Made by a program: the position numbers and the translations under genes. 52,130 bases of DNA from Kiritimatiellota bacterium (GTDB taxonomy: Bacteria; Verrucomicrobiota; Kiritimatiellia; JAAZAB01). Below, piece after piece: positions 25,527 to 33,069 of this stretch (positions within the stretch are counted from its first letter, which is position 1; every line of letters begins with the position of its first letter). The DNA is taken from the NCBI GenBank assembly GCA_026398415.1, contig JAPLSY010000079.1, forward strand, positions 1 through 52,130, written 5' to 3'. Under the pieces are notes generated by a model, which was given only the letters and a program-made list of their open reading frames with translations, searched no databases and was not told the origin of the DNA.

Positions 25527-25563
25527 GCCCGCCTGCAACGCTATGCGTAGCATTGCGGGCAGG
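25527..25563 (+). promoter_or_regulatory. Long leader hairpin before the ABC importer operon
   Basis: GCCCGCCTGCAACGCTA and TAGCATTGCGGGCAGG pair over about 16 positions with two mismatches around a TGCG loop. No U-run follows, so it is not a simple terminator. It lies upstream of the preferred start codon (25604), where it could control translation or mRNA stability, or it may be a palindromic repeat element. A smaller GTCCT/AGGAC stem lies at 25423-25438. Confidence 0.5.
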
Positions 25564-25603
25564 GAATAATGCTGGCGGCGTCAAATGGCAACGCCATGTT
25601 CGA

Positions 25604-28378
25604 ATGAAAGTTAAGCGCATGCCGTATTCGTGTTTTCCAATTCGATCGATGCGCCGCATGGGTCTCTGGGGACTTTTGCTCGTTTTGGCTTCCGGCGCCC
25701 AGGCCGGAGGCTGGGTGCAAGACTTGCCCGACAGGACCGTTATTCATTTGCAGGTCACGGATCTGCCCGATCCATCGTATCCCGAAGCGAGTAACCAGGG
25801 CGATGTGGCCGTGATTAAGGAAATGGTCCGCCGGTTTCCCGCCCTGTTCGCGGAACGCTACCGCGCCACTTATACGCGCAATCCGGGGAAGTACGGCCGC
25901 CATCGCTGGGACCGCGTGGAATTGGACGTGCGCAAATTTTCCGGCATCAAGATCGAAGGCATGGGGGGCGGCACACTGTTGGCTATTGCCGGCGGTGTTG
26001 CGCCCGATGTCCTCGACGTATATTTCAACTCCTCCGACCAATACATCAGTCAAGGGTTCTTGTATCCACTGGACAAGCCGGAAGACAACTATTTCACCGG
26101 TATGACGGAAGCGGAGAAAGCGTTTTGTATTCATCCCAAAGTCATGCCGGGCATATATCGCAAGGGACCCGACGGGCAGAAGCATCTGTGGGCCATGCCG
26201 CGGGGCGGTGTCAAGGGCTCAATTATGCTGTACCGGAAAGATCTGCTGGACGCGAATAATGTGCCCTATCCGAAAAATGACTGGACCTGGGATGATTACT
26301 TTGCCATTTGCAAGAAAGTGACCGACCCCGGCAAAGGCATCTATGGCGCGGTCTTTCCGATCGGCTTTTTTGAAGGCGGTAATTTTATTCCGTATCTCTG
26401 GGGGGCCGGCGGCGAGATGATGGAATATAATGAAGCCAAGGATGAATGGCGGGCGGTGTATAACTCCCCGGCCGGGGTCCAGGCGCTGGATTTTTATACG
26501 CGGATTTGCAATGAAATCTGGCACGACAAGAACGGTCGCAAACGCTATGGCTATGTGATGCGGGCGCCTGCCGATTCGAAGGATATCTGGTACAAATGGA
26601 GCGAAGGCCGGATCGCGTTCATGGGGCAAGATATTGACGAAAAGATGTTCACGCAAATCAATCCGGATCTGACCGGCATTGTGGTGCCGCCCAAAGGCCC
26701 TGGGGGCCAGCGGGGCACGTCATTAGGCTCGCGCTTGCAGGGGATTTTCGCGGGCATCAAGGATCCGGTGATCCGCGATGCGGCCTGGGAGTTTATGCGC
26801 TTTTTGGATTGCGAAGATGCTGCCCGTATCCGGACCCGCTTCCAGGTGGAAGGGGGCCTGGGGCGTTTTGTCAATCCCAGTTATTTGCGGATGTTTGGCT
26901 ACGAGGATATGCTCCGTTTTGCGCCGAAAGAAATCGAGGAGTGTTTTAAGATCTCGCTCGCAACCGGCCGGCCGCCGGCATCTGGCCGCAATTTTAACGG
27001 GATTTCCCAGATAATGACCAAGCCGTTGGTCAAGGCGGCGGATTTGACGATCAATGGCACGATGCCGGACGATCCTCGCGAGCGGACCGCGCTCCTGCAA
27101 TCTCTCCTGGATGAGTCCGCCCTTGAAGCGAACGAGAGGATCGTCGGCCGGATATCCCCGCGGGAATTGCTGACGCGGCGCGTTTCGGCCGGGGTTGTGC
27201 TGGTGCTGATTGGCATTACCTTTGGGTTCGTGTTCCGGAATATCGCCAAGGTGTTCGCGCCGCCGCCCACCGCCACCGGCGTGCCGACGGGCTGGGGGTT
27301 CCGCAAGTATATGTGGGCTTATGTGATCCTGGTGCCAGCGGTCCTGACCATTCTCGTGTGGAGCTATCTGCCCCTGTTGATCGGGTCCAAGATGGCGTTC
27401 CAGGATTACCGCATCATGGGCGGTTCAGCATGGGTGTGGGTGGATAATTTCGGCGCGGTGCTGTGGGATGCGGACTGGTGGACTTGCGTTTGGAACAGTA
27501 TGCGCTATTGCGTCCTGGTGGTGAGCTTGACGTTTCTGCCGCCGGTGATCCTGGCGGTGCTCCTGCAGGAGATCCCGGTCGGCAAGATTTTGTTTCGGAC
27601 GCTGTTTTATCTGCCGGCCGTGATTACCGGGCTGGTGGTGATTTATCTGTGGAAGTCGTTTTACGATCCGACCGAATATGGGGTGTTGAATGCCGTGGTG
27701 TCGGCGATTCCGGCGTTGGGTTATATCGTCCTTGCCGTGATTTTTTTTGTGATCCTGTTTTTATTTGCCAAGCGGCTGTACATTCACCAGCGCTATGTGC
27801 TTGCGCTGGTATGCCTGGCGGCCGGGGGCATTGTGGCCTGGTTCTTTTTCAGTTTTGCGCTGCCCATCCTGAATCAGCCCGGGATTCACTGGTACCAGGC
27901 CTTGTTAAAGACCGCGCCGGAGCCCAGTCGCTGGCTGTTGGACCCCAAGACCGCCATGTTTTGCTGTGTATTGCCCTCGGTCTGGGCCGGCATGGGGCCG
28001 GGCTGTCTGCTCTACCTGGCGGCGCTCAAAGGCATAGCGGATGATTTTTATGAAGCGGCCGATATTGACGGCGCCACGTTTATCGACAAGATTATGTTCG
28101 TCGTTATTCCCCTGCTGAAACCTCTGCTGATTATTCAATTTGTGGGTGTTTTTATCGGTTCCTGGAACAGCGATGCGTTTATTCTGGCCATGACCGGCGG
28201 AACCAGCGGGACAACGGTGGCGGGCTTGCACATTTTTTATCAGGCCTATATGTTCCTGAAATTCGGGCCGGCGACCGCCATGGCGTGGATCCTGGGATTC
28301 ATGCTGATCGGTTTCACCGTGCAGCAGCTGCGCATCCTGTCGCGGCTGGAGTTCAAAACCACCGGGGACAAGAAGTAA
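25604..28378 (+). CDS. Sugar ABC transporter: extracellular binding protein fused to MalF-type permease
   Basis: This protein, ~924 residues from the preferred start, has a signal peptide (MRRMGLWGLLLVLASGAQA) followed by a ~490-residue family-1 solute-binding domain (LYRKDLLDANNVPYPKNDWTWDDY, YLWGAGGEMM, AFMGQDIDEKMF). A membrane segment (VSAGVVLVLIGITFGFVF) then leads into a MalF-like permease with several more segments and the EAA loop EAADIDGATFIDKIMFVVIP. Binding protein and permease are normally separate; here the binding protein is tethered. An in-frame ORF opens at 25451, but the first ~50 codons include a strong leader hairpin and look non-coding, so I prefer 25604 or 25619. Two more importer genes follow at 22 and 13 bases. 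The substrate is probably an oligosaccharide. Confidence 0.87.
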   Translation: MKVKRMPYSCFPIRSMRRMGLWGLLLVLASGAQAGGWVQDLPDRTVIHLQVTDLPDPSYPEASNQGDVAVIKEMVRRFPALFAERYRATYTRNPGKYGRHRWDRVELDVRKFSGIKIEGMGGGTLLAIAGGVAPDVLDVYFNSSDQYISQGFLYPLDKPEDNYFTGMTEAEKAFCIHPKVMPGIYRKGPDGQKHLWAMPRGGVKGSIMLYRKDLLDANNVPYPKNDWTWDDYFAICKKVTDPGKGIYGAVFPIGFFEGGNFIPYLWGAGGEMMEYNEAKDEWRAVYNSPAGVQALDFYTRICNEIWHDKNGRKRYGYVMRAPADSKDIWYKWSEGRIAFMGQDIDEKMFTQINPDLTGIVVPPKGPGGQRGTSLGSRLQGIFAGIKDPVIRDAAWEFMRFLDCEDAARIRTRFQVEGGLGRFVNPSYLRMFGYEDMLRFAPKEIEECFKISLATGRPPASGRNFNGISQIMTKPLVKAADLTINGTMPDDPRERTALLQSLLDESALEANERIVGRISPRELLTRRVSAGVVLVLIGITFGFVFRNIAKVFAPPPTATGVPTGWGFRKYMWAYVILVPAVLTILVWSYLPLLIGSKMAFQDYRIMGGSAWVWVDNFGAVLWDADWWTCVWNSMRYCVLVVSLTFLPPVILAVLLQEIPVGKILFRTLFYLPAVITGLVVIYLWKSFYDPTEYGVLNAVVSAIPALGYIVLAVIFFVILFLFAKRLYIHQRYVLALVCLAAGGIVAWFFFSFALPILNQPGIHWYQALLKTAPEPSRWLLDPKTAMFCCVLPSVWAGMGPGCLLYLAALKGIADDFYEAADIDGATFIDKIMFVVIPLLKPLLIIQFVGVFIGSWNSDAFILAMTGGTSGTTVAGLHIFYQAYMFLKFGPATAMAWILGFMLIGFTVQQLRILSRLEFKTTGDKK

Positions 28379-28399
28379 TTTTTTTACGAGGCAAAAAAC

Positions 28400-30319
28400 A
28401 TGCCGATCATATCAGCCATTGGACGCAAGCACTGGAAGGTCCGGACGCTTTTCGCCGGCATGTACGTGTTCCTGATCATCGGCGCCGCCAGCATGGTCTA
28501 TCCCTTCATGCTCATGATCGCCGGCAGCACCAAAAGCGCGGTGGACATCAAGTATTTCGAAGCCATCCCGCGATTTCTTTACGATGACACCTTCCTCTAT
28601 CGGAAGCATGTCGAAGGCCTGTTTAACGAAGCCCTGACCCTTGAGAACATGGTTTATGATCTGGATGACAAAACCTTCGAAACCGTGTCGCCCCCCGTGG
28701 AAGCCAATCAAGGACTGCTGGATGAATGGCGCGCGTTCATCCTGTCCGCCAATTTGCCCGACTATTTTTATCAATGCGGCTATATGAATACGCCGTGGTC
28801 ACTCACCATTCCCAGCGGAATGCGCGCGTTTAAGCAGGCACTGATGGCCCGCTATGGACAGGATGTCACTCAGGTCAACCGTGAGTTAGGCACGGACTTC
28901 CTGACTTGGAACGACTTTAAAATATTCGCACACTCAGGATCAGAGGCCATTCTGGATCGTCAGACCAAGGCCATGGTTTCGAAATATGCCACCGCCGAGT
29001 TGGAGTTTAAGGCCCAACTGCCGTTGGCGTGCCGCTATTATGCGTCCGCCTGCGGGTTTTATAAGCACCGGTATTTGAAGCATTTGTATGGACCGAAGAT
29101 CGAGGACTATAACCAGGCGCACGGCACGCACTACGGCTCCTACGGCGAAATCCGGTTGGCGCGCACCTGGGCGGAGAATAAAACTCCCAGGGAAAAACAG
29201 GATTGGACTGACTTTGTGCGTATGCTGCTGGCCTTGCCATCTATCCGGGTGGATGCCGCGGTGTTGCCGGAATACCGTCAATACCTGCAGGCCAAACACA
29301 ATACGATTGCCGTGCTGAATAAATACTATGGCACGGCGTATCGGAGTTTTAATGATATTCCGCTCATAACGGAGCCACCCCTGATCGGCATGGCGCTGAG
29401 CGATTGGGACACGTTTATCGTCGGCTGGACCAATCCGGATACAAAACGCCTGTACCAGGCGCCGATCACGGCCTTGCGGATTTACAGCACGGATTGGCTG
29501 TTCCGCGATTACCTGATGCAGAAATACGGTTCGCTGGAAGAGCTGAATCGCCGCCTGGGCACATCCTGTAAAACCGTTGCGGAAATCAGGCCGCCGCAAC
29601 GGGAGTTCCATTATGCCTGGTTCCTGGAAAATCGGCGCGCGCTGCGCATGGAATTTGTCACCCGGAATTTCAAGTGCGTCGCCGAATATATCCTGTTTCA
29701 TGGCCGGGGCCTGATGAATACCGTGATCTATTGCGGCCTGGCCGTTCTGACCGCATTGCTGGTGAATCCCCTGGCGGCCTATGCCTTAAGCCGGTATAAG
29801 ATGTCGTCCACCTACAAAATCCTGCTGTTTTTGATGGCGACGATGGCGTTTCCGCCCATGGTGACAGCAATCCCCAACTTCCTGATGCTCCGTCAGCTCA
29901 ATATGTTGAATACCTTTGCCGCCCTGATTCTGCCGGGCATGGCCAGCGGTTATGCCATCTTCCTGCTCAAGGGCTTTTTCGATTCCTTGCCGCGCGAATT
30001 GTACGAAAGCGCCGAATTGGATGGGGCCAGCGAGTGGACGATATTCTGGCAATTGACCATGGCGCTGTCCAAACCGATCCTGGCGGTCATTGCCCTGGGC
30101 GCTTTTACCGGGGCGTACTCCAATTTCATGTTTGCCTTTGTTGTTTGCCAGGACGAGAAGATGTGGACGCTGATGGTCTGGCTGTATCAATTACAGCAAA
30201 TCAGGGGTCAGTCGGTCATGTATGCCTCGCTGATTATCGCGGCCATTCCCACCTTTATCATCTTCCTGTTTTGCCAGAATCTCATCATGCGCGGGATTGT
30301 GGTGCCGTCCGAAAAATAA
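28400..30319 (+). CDS. MalG-type ABC permease with large repeat-containing extracytoplasmic insert
   Basis: At 639 residues this is more than twice the ~280 usual for MalG. TM1 (~12-40: LFAGMYVFLIIGAASMVYPFMLMI) is followed by an insert of about 390 residues, then the normal core (TM2 ~437 on) with the EAA loop ESAELDGASEWTIFWQLTM. The insert holds about four divergent modules built round a YGxxxxxLNxxxGTxxxxxxEI-type motif: YGQDVTQVNRELGT (from 152), YGPKIEDYNQAHGT (230), HNTIAVLNKYYGT (300) and YGSLEELNRRLGT (376). By topology the insert faces the periplasm, where it could contact the tethered binding protein or glycan. The motif recalls a stretch in GH42-type hydrolases, but no catalytic domain is visible. 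Confidence 0.85.
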   Translation: MPIISAIGRKHWKVRTLFAGMYVFLIIGAASMVYPFMLMIAGSTKSAVDIKYFEAIPRFLYDDTFLYRKHVEGLFNEALTLENMVYDLDDKTFETVSPPVEANQGLLDEWRAFILSANLPDYFYQCGYMNTPWSLTIPSGMRAFKQALMARYGQDVTQVNRELGTDFLTWNDFKIFAHSGSEAILDRQTKAMVSKYATAELEFKAQLPLACRYYASACGFYKHRYLKHLYGPKIEDYNQAHGTHYGSYGEIRLARTWAENKTPREKQDWTDFVRMLLALPSIRVDAAVLPEYRQYLQAKHNTIAVLNKYYGTAYRSFNDIPLITEPPLIGMALSDWDTFIVGWTNPDTKRLYQAPITALRIYSTDWLFRDYLMQKYGSLEELNRRLGTSCKTVAEIRPPQREFHYAWFLENRRALRMEFVTRNFKCVAEYILFHGRGLMNTVIYCGLAVLTALLVNPLAAYALSRYKMSSTYKILLFLMATMAFPPMVTAIPNFLMLRQLNMLNTFAALILPGMASGYAIFLLKGFFDSLPRELYESAELDGASEWTIFWQLTMALSKPILAVIALGAFTGAYSNFMFAFVVCQDEKMWTLMVWLYQLQQIRGQSVMYASLIIAAIPTFIIFLFCQNLIMRGIVVPSEK

Positions 30320-30331
30320 GGAGCAAGGGCT

Positions 30332-31432
30332 ATGGCGGAAGTCATCTTGGATCATGTCTGGAAGAGCTATGGCGGTAATATCTGGGCGGTGAAGGACTTT
30401 AATCTGACGATCAAGGACCGGGAATTCATGGTATTTGTCGGTCCCTCGGGGTGCGGCAAATCGACGACCCTGCGCATGATCGCGGGGCTCGAGGAAATCA
30501 GCAAAGGCTCGATTTCCATAGCGGAGCGCGTGGTCAACAATGTGCCGCCCAAGGATCGCGATATCGCCATGGTGTTTCAGAATTATGCGTTGTACCCGCA
30601 CATGACGGTGTACGACAACATGGCCTTCGGCCTGAAGCTGCGCAATTATAAGCGGGCCGATATCGAGAGCCGGGTGCGCGAAGCATCGGATATCCTGGGG
30701 CTGGCCGATTATCTGCATCGCAAGCCCAAGGCGCTATCCGGGGGCCAGCGCCAGCGCGTGGCGGTGGGCCGGGCGATCGTGCGCAAGCCGAAGGTATTTT
30801 TATTTGACGAGCCCTTGTCCAACCTGGACGCCAAGATGCGCGTGCAAATGCGGGCGGAGATCAGCAAGTTGCATGTGCGCCTGGAGGCCACCATGATCTA
30901 CGTGACGCATGACCAGGTGGAGGCCATGACCATGGGCGACCGGATCGTGGTGATGAAGGATGGGGTGGTTTTACAGGTGGCCACGCCCCTGGATCTATAT
31001 GAGAATCCGGCCAACCTGTTCGTGGCGGGTTTTATCGGCACGCCGCCGATGAATTTGTTCGAGGGACTGATCCGGCGCGGCGCGGACGGCTGGATTTTCG
31101 ATGGCGCGAGCATGCAGGTCGCGCTGTTGCCGGAAATGCAGGCCAAGCTGGAGGCCTACGTGGACAAGCAAGTCGTAATGGGCATCCGGCCGGAGCATGT
31201 CGGCTCGCCGATTGCGGAGAATACGGCCGATGCGCCGAAGATCAAGGCGCACGTGGATGTGGTGGAACCGATGGGGGCCGAGACCTATTTATACATGACG
31301 TCCGGCCGGCACAACTTTATCGCCAAAATCGATCCGCACCGCCGGTGCGCCATGGGTTCTGAATTGCAACTGGCCTTCCTGGAGGCCAAAGCCCATTTCT
31401 TCGATCCGGCTACGACCAACCTGATTGTCTGA
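30332..31432 (+). CDS. Sugar ABC transporter ATPase (MalK/UgpC/MsmX type)
   Basis: At 366 residues this has Walker [11 protein letters not shown], the Q-loop in [14 protein letters not shown], the signature [14 protein letters not shown], Walker [17 protein letters not shown] and the switch histidine in [15 protein letters not shown]. The C-terminal TOBE/OB domain (~235-366) is typical of carbohydrate importers. A GGAGCAAGGG site precedes the ATG, 13 bases after the second permease. One ATPase with two permeases suggests a homodimeric motor, as in MalFGK2. In related bacteria such ATPases can serve several importers. Confidence 0.95.
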   Translation: MAEVILDHVWKSYGGNIWAVKDFNLTIKDREFMVFVGPSGCGKSTTLRMIAGLEEISKGSISIAERVVNNVPPKDRDIAMVFQNYALYPHMTVYDNMAFGLKLRNYKRADIESRVREASDILGLADYLHRKPKALSGGQRQRVAVGRAIVRKPKVFLFDEPLSNLDAKMRVQMRAEISKLHVRLEATMIYVTHDQVEAMTMGDRIVVMKDGVVLQVATPLDLYENPANLFVAGFIGTPPMNLFEGLIRRGADGWIFDGASMQVALLPEMQAKLEAYVDKQVVMGIRPEHVGSPIAENTADAPKIKAHVDVVEPMGAETYLYMTSGRHNFIAKIDPHRRCAMGSELQLAFLEAKAHFFDPATTNLIV

Positions 31433-31440
31433 CCGTGGCA

Positions 31441-31475
31441 TATACAATTGCTATTGGTCAGTCCATAATTGTATA
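31441..31475. terminator. Perfect 9-bp inverted repeat after the ABC operon
   Basis: TATACAATT and AATTGTATA flank a 17-base loop, beginning eight bases after the ATPase stop. It is AT-rich with no U-run; it could be a 3' stabilising stem or a protein-binding site. Confidence 0.45.
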
Positions 31476-31509
31476 GACATATCCAACAGGCTGCGCAAGG
31501 TGGGCAACT

Positions 31510-31524
31510 GCGGTACTGTACCGC
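31510..31524. promoter_or_regulatory. Palindrome GCGGTAC-T-GTACCGC upstream of beta-helix gene
   Basis: This is a perfect 7+1+7 palindrome about 35 bases before the beta-helix start region, flanked by GGGC and GCCC. TATAGT follows at 31541, but a matching -35 box is not seen. It is a candidate operator. Confidence 0.4.
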
Positions 31525-31570
31525 CCTACCTAAGTAAAAATATAGTAAGTGTAACATAATGTGGCACACG

Positions 31571-32998
31571 ATGAAAATTCAACACTTGCAACGGATGTTG
31601 ATTGGGTTGGGGCTGGCGATGGCCATGGCAACTCCCTGGGCATCGGCGACGAATTATTATGTGGTGGCGTCGAGCCAGCAGGCATCGCCGACCCCGCCTT
31701 GGACCAATTGGGGATGGGCGCACACCAACCTGATCGAAGTCGTTGCCGCCGCCCGCGATAGCGACACGATCTATGTGACCAACAACCAGACCTATTACCT
31801 CACGAATCAAATAACCGTCACCAAAGCCATTACGGTGAGGAGTTGGGGGCCGGGCGGGATCCTGGACCCGACCAACACGATCCTGGACGGCAACTATCCC
31901 ATTACAACTAATCGACATTTTACGCTTAATAATTACGGGGCCACTGTGGCTGGTTTCACGCTCACGAACGGGTGGGGCTCATGCAACACCAACAGCACGA
32001 GCGACGTCGGGGCCAACGGCGGATCCATCTATCTATATTATGGAATGGTGACGAACTGCATTATCACGCGCAACTATGCATTAAACACGAATGCTAGCTC
32101 TGATAGTGGTGGGGGCGGAATATTCATGGGGAAGGATAGCGCCAAAAGCGGGAGTGTGTGGAATTGCACAATTAGCGCTAATTCGTCAAGACAATATGGT
32201 GGTGGAATTAACATGAAAGTTGGAAAGTGGCGGATTGTAAATTGCACAATCTCCGGCAATTCCACGGGCATTGAAGGAGGGGGCCTCTACGCATATCCCA
32301 ATCAGCCGTCCGTGGTTATCAGCAATTGTTGGGTTGTATCCAATTTATCCGGATGCAGCGCCGGCGGAATAAAAATGAATGCCTACACGGAATGCTATAA
32401 TAGTTTTATTATGGGCAATACAGCCAATAATGATTGTGGTGGCGGTATTCGTATGGCTGGAAATTGCGTGCTCAGAAACTGTTTGATTGCTGATAATCTT
32501 CATACGGTTGGCGGTGGCGGAGGCGGAGTCGATGCTTGCTATAGTAGTTCTATTCAAAACTGCACGATTGTCAGTAATCGTACGATTAAAACTGGAGGCG
32601 GACTCACTGTTGGGATTTGGTACACGACGCAATTGAAAGTCGAAAACACCATAATATGGGGTAATCGCGAGGGCGCAGACGGAAGCGGAACTTATTCTAA
32701 CTTCTACATTGGACAAGGCACGAACACATTCACCAATTGCTGCACCTCGCCGAATATTGCCAGTGCTTATGCCGCCGCGGTCAATACCATCACCAACGAT
32801 CCGTGGTTTGTGGCCGCCTCAAACGATAATTACCGCTTGCAATCGGATTCGCCCTGCATCAATGCCGGCGTGAATCGGGACTGGATGGAAGGCGCGCTGG
32901 ATGTTTACGGCAATCGGCGCATTGATAATTTCCGCAAAACTGTCGATATCGGCGCCTACGAATACCTTAGTAAAGGCACATTGTTCGGCTTCCAATAA
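31571..32998 (+). CDS. Secreted beta-helix protein with choice-of-anchor Q domain (paralog 1)
   Basis: Of ~475 residues, the first ~25 are a signal peptide (MKIQHLQRMLIGLGLAMAMATPWASA). Then comes a conserved N-terminal cap, a right-handed beta-helix rich in NCTISGNS-type turns and GGG stretches (~100-400), and a C-terminal choice-of-anchor Q domain (SDSPCINAGV ... DIGAYEYL) ending GTLFGFQ. No PEP-CTERM, LPXTG or other anchor follows. I use the second ATG (31571) because the paralog at 49450 aligns from MKxQ; an ATG at 31559 is the alternative, and neither has a clear ribosome site. Parallel beta-helices often bind or cleave polysaccharide, but no lyase motif is recognised. Confidence 0.83.
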   Translation: MKIQHLQRMLIGLGLAMAMATPWASATNYYVVASSQQASPTPPWTNWGWAHTNLIEVVAAARDSDTIYVTNNQTYYLTNQITVTKAITVRSWGPGGILDPTNTILDGNYPITTNRHFTLNNYGATVAGFTLTNGWGSCNTNSTSDVGANGGSIYLYYGMVTNCIITRNYALNTNASSDSGGGGIFMGKDSAKSGSVWNCTISANSSRQYGGGINMKVGKWRIVNCTISGNSTGIEGGGLYAYPNQPSVVISNCWVVSNLSGCSAGGIKMNAYTECYNSFIMGNTANNDCGGGIRMAGNCVLRNCLIADNLHTVGGGGGGVDACYSSSIQNCTIVSNRTIKTGGGLTVGIWYTTQLKVENTIIWGNREGADGSGTYSNFYIGQGTNTFTNCCTSPNIASAYAAAVNTITNDPWFVAASNDNYRLQSDSPCINAGVNRDWMEGALDVYGNRRIDNFRKTVDIGAYEYLSKGTLFGFQ

Positions 32999-33016
32999 GG
33001 ACCTGTTTTTCAACAG

Positions 33017-33050
33017 TTAAACGAATGAGTTTGGCAATTAACTCGTTTAA
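33017..33050. promoter_or_regulatory. Inverted repeat TTAAACGA-N18-TCGTTTAA
   Basis: These are perfect 8-bp arms upstream of the GHL10 gene. An in-frame ATG at 33025 lies in the loop, which argues for the later start at 33070. It may be an operator or the end of the preceding transcript. Confidence 0.4.
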
Positions 33051-33069
33051 AAGACACAATGGACCAAGG

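Noticed and set aside
25451..25603. N-terminal 51 codons of the longest ABC-importer frame as true coding sequence
   Set aside because: They contain a strong palindrome, precede a good signal peptide, and have no ribosome site.
31541..31571. Leaderless promoter for beta-helix paralog 1
   Set aside because: TATAGT is present but 12 nt from the first ATG and lacks a -35 box at a usable distance.
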